Assembly: GCF_019175285.1 (NCBI RefSeq)
Contig: NC_056524.1
Span: 173,935,563-173,999,562, forward strand
Direction: 5' to 3'
DNA: 64,000 nucleotides
Source: Sceloporus undulatus
Taxonomy: Eukaryota; Chordata; Lepidosauria; Squamata; Phrynosomatidae
Part shown: positions 29,691 to 41,600 of the stretch, piece after piece
Layout of the letters: each line of letters opens with the position of its first letter
How positions within the stretch are numbered: position 1 is the stretch's first letter
The notes under the pieces: model-generated
Seen by the model: the letters and a program-made list of their open reading frames with translations, nothing else
The model's database searches: none
Told to the model about the DNA's origin: nothing
Translations under genes and position numbers: made by a program

Positions 29691-32600
29691 ATGACCTCCC
29701 GGTACACGCGGAAGGCCGTGCCCCCGGACGCCCTGGGCCTGTGAGTCCCACCCGCCCGCCTCCCTCCTTCCCTGACCGTTGTTGTCGTTGTTGTGTGCCT
29801 TCGAGGCGTTTCCTGTCACGGGCTTCTCTTGGCAAGGCTTCCTTAGGCAGGGATGGCCGTTGCCTTTGAGGCTGAGAGAGTGGGGCTCGCTCCATGGCTG
29901 CTCTGCTCAGGCCCCACCTGGAATAACACTGTGTCCAGTTCTGGCTCCCACAACTCAGAAAGGACATTGAGAAACTGGAGCCATGTGTCCAAAGGAGGGC
30001 GACTAAAATGGTGAAGGGTCTGGAAACCATGTCCTATGAGGAACGACTTAGGGAGCTGGGGATGTTTAGCCTGGAGAAGAGAAGGTTAAGAGGTGATATG
30101 ATAGCCCTGTTTAAATACTTGAAGGGATGTCATATTGAGGAGTGAGCTTAGCTTGTTTTCTGCTGCTCCAGAGACTAGGACCTGGAGCAATGCATGCAAG
30201 CTCCAGGAAAAGAGATTCCACCTCAACATTAGAAGGAACTTCCTGACAGTAAGGGCTGTTCAACAGTGGAACAAACTCCCTCAGAGTGCAGTAGAGTGTC
30301 CTTCCTTAGAGGTCTTTAAACAGAGTCTGGTCATCTGTCAATGGGGATGCTTTGACTGAGAGTTCCTGCATGGCAGAATGGGGTTGGACTGGATGGCCCT
30401 TGTGGGCTCTTCCAACTCTATGGTTCTATGAACCTGGTCTCCCACCATCCTCAGTCCAATGGCTGTAGCCTGGTGCACAAAGCGTGCAGCATCTGCTAAA
30501 GTGTTGCCGTTTTCCAACATTGTTGCTGTCAGTAGCAATTGCAAGTCCATTTCTATACCGCTAACCAGTGCACTTTAACACTCCTCCCTAAGCGGTTGTC
30601 AAAGTGTGAGCCAATTGCCCCCAACAAGCTGAGTACTCCTTTTCTACTTCCCTCCACCTTTCCTAGCAACATTGTTTCTTCCAGTGAGTCTTTCCTTCTC
30701 ATGATGTGTCCAAAGTACAACAGCCTCAGTTTTGCCATCTTGGCTTCCAGGGAGACTTCTGGCTTGATCTGCTTTAGGACCCATTTGTTTGTCCCTTTGG
30801 ATGTCCATGGCATCCTCAGCACTATTCTCCACATCTCAGATGAATTGATTTTCATCTTGTCTGTTTTCTTAACTGCCCAGCTCCCACATCCATACATAGC
30901 AATAAGGAATGCAGTGGCTTGTATGAGTCTAACTTTTGTGCTCGGCTGTATATCTTTGCAGTTTAGGATCTTTTCCAGTTCTTTCATAGCTGCCCTTCCT
31001 AATCCAGATTCATGGCAACCCTAAGGCAAACCTGCCACAGGGTTTTTCCCCCCGAGGCTGAGAGTGTGTGACTCAGCCCAAGTAACCCAGTGGGTTTACA
31101 TGGCCGTTAAAAAGCCTGGGAGCCCACTCCAGTTTTCACTCTGGTGGGTGGTCCAGCAAACCTTCTGAAAAGAAGGTTTGAGGAAACATGTTGCATCTGG
31201 CCATGATTGCAGAATGCCTTTCTGTCAGGGCATGCTTTAGCAAAGGAATGAGCCACAGTCCCTCCTCAGGCTGACACCTGCCTCCCTCCCTTTCCCTGGA
31301 AGAGGAGTTTGGAAGCTTTGGTTAATTTGGAGCTTCAAGTTTTGCCTAGGAACAGAGTGTGGCATTATGAACAAAGGCTGCATTTGTATGTGTTTTTTTG
31401 GTTATTGATGTTGTTAACTGCCCTCAAGTCAAATTTGATTCTGGTGACCCTGTGAATGAGACATCTATCTCCCTTGTCCCCTACTGTTCTGAGTCCTGCA
31501 GTCTCAAGCCATCCTCTCTGAGGGAATCCAGTCATCTGGCATGCAGTCTTTCTCTCTTTCTGCTGCCCTCCACTTTTCCTAGCTTCATTGCCTTTCCAAT
31601 GAGCTGTGACTTCGCATGATGTGGCAAAGTACAACAGCATCAGTTTAGTCATCTTGGCTTTGGGGAGAGTTCAGGCTTGCTCTGTGCTAGGATGTATGCA
31701 TAAGTACCATAGTTATCAACAGGAGTCTGTTTCACTGTCACCTGGGAAGCACCAGCCTGCTGTTTCCACCTTCTCCCATAAGCAATCTTCATTGCAACGA
31801 CAGAAATATGGTCCCTGTTGCAGTTCCCTCTTGCACCAGCGATTGCTTATGTGGGAGTGTGGGTGGAAACAGCAGCCAGCTGCTTCCTGAGTAACAAGGA
31901 AACAGACCTCCCCCCTTTTGATTGCAGTGCCTGCTGCCAGTTAAGTGCAGAATGGGGAACTTTTTGGTCCCTACATAGCCCCTAAAGTAGAAGCTATATA
32001 AGGACCATGAATTCATAAATCATGAGTGTGTAACTCCATTTTACATATTCATAACTGCCATATAGGGTTGTGCCCCAAATTTCTAGGCAATTCTTGAGTG
32101 AATGCCGCAAATGCACCAAAATCATCCCCCTGCACCTACAAACCATGCATAGACATATTGGTGTGGCTCTGTCCTTCAACCCTCCAGAAAACTTCTTTGT
32201 TGCAGCAAACTGGCTAAAAATGGTAACCATAAGTGATGTGGACTCTTCCAATGTGCCACATTGTACTGGGGTGGCCCATTGAGGAGGCACCATTGCTCTG
32301 CCATACTCTTGAGCAGAGATTCTCAAACTTTGTTCCTCCAAGTGTTTTGGATTTCAACTCCCAGAAGTCCCAGCCAGTTTGGTCAGCAGTCAGGAATTCT
32401 GGAAGCTGAAGTCCAAAACATTTTGAGGACCAAAGTTTGGGAATCACTCTGGTATTTTCAAACTTTAGTCTTTAAATGTACTTCTAACTGTGGTTGCAAA
32501 TAGTGATTTAGGCTAGTGTTCTGAATGTATATTGCATCCTTCTCTTGCCCCTAGTTCAGCATAAGTCACTGTGTGAGGAAGGAATTAGATTTATCAGTAC

Positions 32601-35600
32601 ATTTCCAACAGTGTGTGCTAAAGTGGATGGAATTGGCAAACACAGACATGTCTGCACACACATGTGCTCAAACGTAACACGAGATTGTACAGAAACTTAG
32701 TTTTATGCTTACTGGCAGTTTTGGTTTCTCTTTTAGCCGAGGACTTTCAAAAAATACCTTAGACTATCATCCCCTGCCAGACTCATTGGATGACAGTTAT
32801 CCCTCCACTGAAAGTCAGGAAGACAATTCAAGGTAGTAACCTTACTTGTATTTTTGTGGCAGCGGGTGGGGGTTTGGGTGGGCTGGATAGTTAAAAAATG
32901 CATGTTTATTTCCCTTTACTGTTATCTCTGCCTTTCAGTAGGGTTGAAGCATTTGTTAAGTTTCTGATCATATACTGAATGACTATTACAGTGGGCCCTT
33001 GGTATCCGCAGGGCATCCATTCCGGACCCCCCCCCCCACGGATACCTAAATCCATGGATGCTCAAGTCCCATAGTACTCAATGGCTGCACCACCATTGAG
33101 AACAATGGCACTTTGCCCCTGCCCCCTCCCCAATGCCAGCCTCGCCATTCTCACTGCGGCAGGCAGCAGGGGGGTACCTCTTCTTCCTCCTCTTCCCCGC
33201 CTTCTCCTCCGCTTCCCCCCTGTCGCCACTGCTGCAGTTCTTGGTCCTCCTCCTTCTCTTTCCCACCTCCTCCTCCTCCCTCTTCTTCTCTCTTCCTCCT
33301 CTTCTTCTCCTCCTCCACTTCTTCCCCATCACCGCTGCTGTGGCTTCTCTCCTCACTCACCTTTCCTCCTCTTTCTTCCCCCCCCCCCATTGTGCTGCCG
33401 CTGCTCATCCTCCTTTTCCTTCCGCCTCTTCCTCTTACCTCCTCTGTTGCCCTGCCGCTGCTCGTTGTCCTTTTTCTTCCTCCTCTTTCTATTCTCCTCT
33501 CTTCCCTCCTCCTCATCCCTGCCAATTCCTCCTCCTCTGCCAATGCCACCCCTGCTGGCTTGTCATCCTTGTATGCTCAAATGCGCAGATGGCAGGTCCA
33601 CGGATACAGAGGGCAGACTGTATTTGCCTGCAGTCAAAGGATATTTATTCCTTAAATAATACAATGACTGTGGGAGATATACCCTAAAAATTGTAGCTAG
33701 TATCATAGTTGGGAGAAAGACAGGACATAAATGAAAATAAATAAATAATGATAATAATTCTTTGAAAAGCTTAAATCTTCAGTATAAGCATGTCTTAGTC
33801 TTATGGTCACATTGCTTTTCTTTCCCTTATCCCAGTGAGTCTGAAAGTACAAAAGATTTAAACTACCAATCTGTCACTTCAGTGGATGATGGGATCTCGT
33901 GGTCACCTAGTCAGAGCTTCACAGGCACCTCTACGGAAGACAGCTCAGTCTTTTCATGGGGCTATGATGTGAGTACATTATGGTTCTTCAGTTTAAAATG
34001 AGACTTTTGATGAAATTTATAACTTTAGATTTTTATTGCAACATGCAAATATAATATTTTCCTGTTTGGAAATTAAGAGAGAAGTCTTAGCTAAAGTATC
34101 TGTTCCCAGATGAAGGTAAAAATATGAGATTATTCATTCTCATCTATGGGAATGGGATAGTGAATATTTACTCTAGTTTACTCGCTTTTAGTGAGAAGGT
34201 GCCACAAAGACTGGGGAGGAAGGATAGTCCCCCTGAAAATCTTTGCACGTTGCATGAACAAATTAATTAAGACTTAACAATTATAGCAAGTTGATGATGT
34301 ACTATGAACTTGATATTTGCACATAACCCTTTCCTTATGATTGGAGGTGAGTTTACCATAAATGGAGATTTGCACCCTTGTTTCCCATCTGGAGACCATG
34401 CAAACTATAGACTCAGTGCAGTACCTTGAGCTCACTGAGCTACACTGAGCTATTTTAAAAAAAGTAATGTAGATTAGGACCATAACCAGTTCTGATATAA
34501 TGCAAATTAGAATTTTACTGCTTCAAATATCCCTTTTACTGAGAGGAAAATTCCAGTTTGGTGAGGAAATCATGGTACCCTTTTGCTTTTCAGTACAACT
34601 GCCACAGCACCTTCCAGGTTATTTTATTCTGAACACACATTTTCCTGTTTTGTTTTGCTTTGTTACTGTTAACAAACTCTTAGCATTCTGTTGGCACTGA
34701 GACCATAGACTCCTCACTTTGCAGTATGGCAGAGACAAATCCCCCTTAAGGACTTTCCCCCATAAACATTTTTATGCTCCTGCAAAACTTAGGATTTCCC
34801 TGGGTATGCTAGTACCACCTTCTTGTTTTCTGTGGCCCCTCTTTTAGTTACAATACTGTTTTGGTACTAACCATTTGAGTGTACTGTCAGAAGATGTAAC
34901 TATTATTGATAATTGATGGAAGTCACTTTTACTTCTTTCCTTTCTTATGTAGCTGAATATGAGAAATTTTTCACCAGGCTTTTCTGAATGAATAAGGGCC
35001 CAAACAGACAGGCCAAAATAAAGCTGCTTTGGGTCATTTTGGAGGTATGCTGTTTAAATGAGATATGCTTCTTAAGATGCCAAAAGCTGCACCAAAGCTA
35101 TGCTCCAGTCCTTAGGACGCATGCATCATTTAAACAGCATACATCTAATGTGACCCGAAGCAGCTTTATATTGTCCTGTCTGTTCGGGCCCTAAATTAAA
35201 CTGTTTTAATAGCCATTTTGCATCGGAATGCCATAAAGTTAATTTTCATTTTGTAGGAAGAAGGTCTTCTGAGTGTGCTTCTAAACTGTAAAGAAGTACA
35301 ATGTCCTGTACACCCCACTCAGGTTAAAAATCGCTCTCTTCTCCCTTTTAATTTTTTCAAGGAATTTGATAAAGCAGCTACACGGCAAGTTCAACAGATA
35401 TTCAGACACATTGATGAGCTTTTGTATGAACAAAAACCAAGCGTGTTTGTTGAAGGTATAGAGGAAGAGTGCCAACAATGGATGTCAAGCTTCCCCCATC
35501 TCAGGTGTGTTGATGATGTTTTGGTACTGGATATTTCACTGCGCAGAGAATAATTATTTGGTGCAACTGATATTAATAAGAAGTAATATTAATAATATTA

Positions 35601-38600
35601 CTGATAGTAATATTAAAAAGTATTACATTTATTTTAAAGCATGCTTTTGTCTTCTGAATGATTTGTCATGTACCAATATAGTGTCTGCTTCCACTATTTC
35701 TTCCCAAGCATCTGTTCTTATGCTGAATGGCTCAATATTGAAAAGTAATAAATTTGGAATATGTTAATGTCATATTACAATATTACATTGATGTTGCAAC
35801 ATGCTGTGTAGATTGAATTAACTAACAATCAGAATAAGATCACAGTACTACATAGAGTACTTGTTATGGATCATATAGCATTGTTGTAGGGTGTGTGCAA
35901 GATGCCCTCCTTCATATGTAAATACCATGGGTCCTAGTTGTCCATTGGGGTTCAGCTCCAGTATCCCCTGTGGATGACAAAATCTATGGATACTCAAGTC
36001 CCATTAAATATAATAGCATAGCAAAATAGTATCCCTTAAATAAAATGGAAAAATCAAAGTTTGCTATTTGGAATTTATACTTTTTTTGAATATTTTCAAG
36101 CTGTGGATGCTTGAATCTGTGGATTAAAAAATCCGTGGATAAAGAGGGCTGACTATAGTTTCCTTGAACTATAGCCTTGGAGTGCTGGTTGGATGCCTTT
36201 TGTATTATTTTATGGATTAGACACACTTTGATAGGTTTATGCAGAGCCTTTTTAAAAGTAACTTTCTGTTTAATATCAGGATTGTAGGAAAACAAGCAGT
36301 GATCCCCACAGATGAAGGCTACGGGTGGTATTCTAGTTCAACTTGTAGCACCTTAGAGTCATCAGACATGAGCCCAATGCAAGAGAAAGATTATAGTGAG
36401 TAAGTATTGATCGTTTCTGTGTGTGGTTTTCTGATGATCAGTGTTCATCAGCTAAGCTTCCCTAAATCAGAAAAGAAACACTTGCTTAACAGCATAACTC
36501 AGATCATAATATTTATTTTCATTGGAGACAAAATTATCATCTTTGTAACCGTTCCATTTGTAAAATGTTTTATGTCTTCCATATATTTTGCAGAAGTGAC
36601 TGTTACTGATACATTGCTTTTAGATAGCAAACTATCACTGTGACCAAAATAACACTTTGCATTTCTCTCTTGAAACATCTATCCTCTATTGCATGTGACA
36701 AACTGCTTTTGAAACTGAGGAGAATTTCAGCAATAGTTTGTGTTATTTTATTAGTGTCAGCTGTCAAAGAAAAAAATCACTGGGCTAGTGGAAGGTTCTT
36801 GGTGGAGCCATTTTAGCTTTTGACAATAATGATAAACCTTATGGTGTTAATACTGTAGGATGTTAATTGTTCCTATGTTCAAGTGTGATTATTTACACAA
36901 CTAATAAACTCAAAAAGGTCTAGGTGTGTACCACAGGTTATAATTATGCTTATTATTTTTCCAAAATCGTTACTTGCATTTGGGTCACTTTTTACTAACT
37001 ATACTTGAGATTTTTCTTTATCGCTGGTAATAAAAGAGAAGAGAAAGATACTGTATTTAGGATGATTAGATCATGGGGTGGAGGATGGTATTTCCAAATT
37101 AAGTACATCAGGTTAGACACCTCCCACTAAAATACATGTTTGAAGTGGATTCAGAAACACACCATATGCACAATTAGGAAGCACTGGTGTTGAAAGGGTG
37201 AGTGTGATGTTACCTATATATGAGTATGTAGTTATTTGGATCTCATCTATATTAGTTCATTCATTTTTACTGCATTTTAATATTTTAAAGCAGGGATAGG
37301 AATCATATGAACCACAGGTCATGGTGGCCCTGAGGTGGAGTTCCAGTGCAGCTGGTGGGAGCTCCACTGATCCTCACATCCCTAGCATCCCTCTGTTTTC
37401 AGGTGGAAAACACACATACACACACACCTGTTTTTCAGCCTCAAATCCTCTTCAAATTACTAAAATGTGTTGTTTTTTTTGGTGCGAGGTTCCCAAAACA
37501 GCAAGAACTCATCTGAGCTATTCCACAAAGCAAATGGGAATGACATAGAATCACTCCCAGTCATCAAAGTGGATGTCATGACAGTGCAGCTGCCACTATC
37601 TGGAGCTCCTGTGGAGCCAAAAACGAGCTGTGGAGCCTTCCAAGTTCCAGAGCTTACTCATCTCTGATCCAAAACTAGGGTGGGCAGTGTGTTGGTCTCT
37701 AGATGTTGTTGGTCACCATAGCCAATGGTAAGGAATGATAAGAGTTGTTGTCCAGCTGCATCTGCAGACTACACACTCCCACCTTGATCTAAAGGGTGTA
37801 TATTAACTTTTCTTCTTAAACGTACACAGAGACTACAGACTTTTGTTACAGAAGCTAATGTCCATGGTTTAGGTTTATCTGTCCATGCTTTTGTGTTTTC
37901 TTTCTCCCTTATTCTGTCTTTTTTCATGTCTTTTAAATTCTAAGCATTAAGACAGGAAGCGTCTTCTTTTTTGTTCACTTGTAAGTTGTTTGAGGAGCCT
38001 TTATTGCTGAATAACAAAGAAAAATACTGTAAATAACATCTAACGAACAGATCACCTGTGTCATTGTTATCAAAACTGTACTCTTGATGCATATGATGTT
38101 ATTATATAAGCTATAATGTTAATCCTTTTTGATTTTTGCCCTTTGAAAAAGAAAATACTTTTTTGTTCAGGTTTAGCGTTCTGGGTAAGAAGGTTCCTCT
38201 TTCTGTTACTTCTACTCATAAAGAAGAAAATGTTTCACAACCTCCTGAATTTTGTTTGTTGGAGAACGAGGAAGGAGAAGATGGAGTGATTGTCTCTGAG
38301 GGCATAATGGAGGAATATTTAGCATTTGACTCCAGAGAAGTGTAGGTATTGAATATTTAATCAGTTTTGGGATGCCATACTTAAAGCAAATGACCTAGAA
38401 CTTCATTTCTGATATATAATAGATATTCAGTTGTAATTTTTAGAAAGTAACAAATGACCAGATCCTCCAGAAGCCTTTGGATCAGTATAAATGTTGCTGC
38501 AACCCACAATACTTTGCTTCTGATAGTGTGCTCTTTTTTTGGTGTTCATTTTGTACAGTTGCAAACCCAGTAAAGTATTTAGAACCCTTCCATTGAAGAA

Positions 38601-41600
38601 AATTAAATTACCTAGTGAATTATGATGCTACAAAAAAGGTGAATCTATTAGTTTCCCATCTCTAATGTAGAAATAGTTTCTTTTCCACCACAGTGTTCCT
38701 AATAATAGTAGAGGTTTTATACATTTTTGTCATTATACTGCCCAGTATGGTGGGTGATTTTGTTAACTTGTCATTTTCGTTCATTTTAAACCTTTCTTCC
38801 TAATGAGCATTTTGTTATTCTTAATGTAAATTTATAGCAGTGTTTGTGTGAAATATGAGGTGATGTAATGTAAGAATGGGCAAACTGTCAACAAGGGGCA
38901 TCCTGGAAACTGGAGGATCCAAACTCAAATTTCATGTTTTATGTATACACAATTCAAAATCTGTTTTAGTATGACAAGTCCAGTGCTTTTTCCATTAGCT
39001 TGGCTGGTGAAAATACTGCTCTTGATTTCTTTTGCTATTTGTCCTTCAAAGCTTTCTAGGAAAGACTTGAATTTTACTGCAGTTCTTTGGCCCCTGGGCT
39101 GAACTCATTGGTCATGAAAGAACACTTGTATTTTAGTATGTTTTAATTGCTCTGCCACGGTCCTTTTACTTTGGCATTAGCCTTTAAATGTTGGAATCTG
39201 TGAACAGAAACTTCTGGTTTAAATTTGTTACTATAAAAAGGTACGATGAAGCTATAAAATTTGCTTGTTTTCTTCAAAGGGAAGAAGAGTTGCATGAGTG
39301 GAAAATGTCGCTTTCACCTGACAGACGAAAGTTAGGTTTCCCTCCTATCTCACCGTCATACTGCATGAGGGATGCGGTTCTTTCCTATGTGTTTGATGAT
39401 CTGTGGAGTGAAGTACTGGGGTACATGGAACAGCTAATTTGTAGACACTGGGAAGGATCAGTTTCAGGTAGGTCTCAGAGACAAAATTTTATTAGAACAT
39501 CTGGTGTCATCCTCCTAAACTTTTTCAAAATATGCCTTTTTATTCTTTTGAAGCATACATTCTGTCTTGATAGACTTTGAGTCCAGTGAATCAATTTCAT
39601 AGTAGATGTGTTTTTATTTTTAGAAAGCTTCTTTTTTTAAAAAAAATATCTCTTGACATTTGTTAAATTGAATATCTTCTTCCTCTTTAAGGCTTAAAAC
39701 AAGGGTTGTTTTTGTGGTCCCTAGAGCTGCTAAAATAGTGGACACTGATGTTGTTTATCCTCTTATGGTAGATGATGAGAAGAATGTCTTAACTGTAGAA
39801 ACAAGCCGAACAGATTCAGGAAGTCCCTTTATGCAGTTTGAGCCTTTGCCATTGTTGTTACCTCGAATGCCACAAACCAAGTTTCCCTCTATCACGTCAA
39901 ATATGGTAAGCTTAAAAAGCAATCTGATTTGCATCATGTTATGCCATTTAGGCAAAACTGTCATGCTAACTTTCTGAAAATTAATTATAATGTCTTGACT
40001 ATGAGTGTCTTTATGACTCTGTAATTTTGTCATCTGCTTATCACAACTTTTAAACACTTCGTCTGCTTTTTCTCTTGCTTTGCACTTTGAAGAGATCAAA
40101 ATACACAGATTCAAAGTGTTAATATAGGATTTCTTATTTTGAGCTGCATTGTGTGGCTCTTCACCGACAACAAAAATTAGTTAATTTCTCTGATTTGATG
40201 TTCAGAGTATTTATATTCATTATCTCTTAAAAACTTATTCTGCTTACTCTCTATCTTGACTTGACATCTACAGTAGTATCAAGTAATCAGTGTTTAAAGA
40301 CGTTTGATCTGTTTTAACAGTTTCTTTCCTTTTATTTCTTTCCCTTCCACTTTCCTGTATAATCCTCTTACTTCCTTATGTATACCTTATTGTATGCTTA
40401 GTACTCAAAGCGCAGATGTGGCCACAAAACCAAAAAGAAGAGAAAAACACTGGAAGTATGTATGATGGGTTGGGTAGTAATCTGTTTAAATCTTTGCTTA
40501 CTATAATGAAATGAATGTGCGTGTGTGCATTTCACCTGGATATTTTAATAAGTCAGCTTCAGGCCATATATGCTCTTGTATTCCATATATGTTCTTGAAT
40601 TTCTTTTTCTGTTGGGAAATAAATGGACACAGTAAACAATGGCAAGAAACAAAACACAAGACCTATATACCAGTGTATTATTCATGCATTTATATAAATC
40701 ATAAATTGCACATGTTACAGGTTAGCAATTTTATGCTTTGGTTCTGAAGAAATTAAATAATAGATTTAAAGATTTCAGTGACATTTGTGCCTACATTAAA
40801 TCATTTTTGGGACTGAAGATTTGGCACCCAGTACTACATACATCAACTTCTTGTACACCAGAGCTTTTTGGACTTCTATTTTCACCATTACACTATTGCC
40901 TACTGCAAAGCAATTTTATGCAACACTCTCTTCAGACATGGGAGGCACTGGATACTCTAGTATTTCTTAATACAAAAACTTATCTAGAGCACTCTTAGGG
41001 AAAAAGTAATAATCAGGCTGAGTGAAGTCTATCAGAAAGGAGGAGGAAATGAGGGTGATTAGTCTCTCCACCTGACCTGTCATGATTCTGTGAAATGAAG
41101 TTGTTGAACCCAGGTGTCTAGCTTATGCTCTAATTTGCTGGTCCTAGAGGTGAGTCCAGAGATTGGTAAGAAGATGTATAAGTTAACAGGTGGAAACAAA
41201 TGCCCCACCTCCCTGACTTCAGGCCTTTTTGGAATGCAACAATTCTAAGCATGCATAGTTATGAAATTTCATACATGGACTTCTGAATTTCTGCCTTGTC
41301 AAGACCTCAGTTGTTTGCAATCTCTCTCATCAGAAAAAAAATCATTGAGAGAAAAAAAAGTAAATGCATCTCCTGGAAAGCAAGGAGGCACAATTTGCCT
41401 TTTAGGTATTCCCTCCTTCCCTGGGCCTGTTTCAGAACAGAAATAATTTTAGATTAATTTCTTTAAAAGGCTATTTATACTATTAAATTGTCCCTGAAAA
41501 GAGGTGAGGGCAAAGCATAGTCCTTAAATATCAAATCTGCAATATCCTCCACTCTATTTTATATACATTACCTGGAAGCTATTTGAGAATGTACCCAGTT

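Noticed and set aside
29104-30030. 308-codon minus-strand ORF over the promoter
   Set aside because: It runs through MITE copies, the inverted promoter duplication and a CR1 end on the opposite strand. GC-rich chance ORF.
30338-30550. Minus-strand reading [20 protein letters not shown] as a possible host gene fragment
   Set aside because: Short, bounded by a CR1 end and a SINE tail, with no splice or family support.
33081-33687. Three overlapping ORFs of 180-192 codons on the plus strand and 132 codons on the minus strand
   Set aside because: They lie across the polypyrimidine core of a Tigger-like element and have Ser/Pro/Leu or Glu/Arg runs. This is a composition effect without gene features.
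36330-36370. Run cttgtagcaccttagagtca as another hammerhead-type retroposon start
   Set aside because: It lies inside a well-supported FAM149B1 coding exon. The resemblance is short and coincidental.
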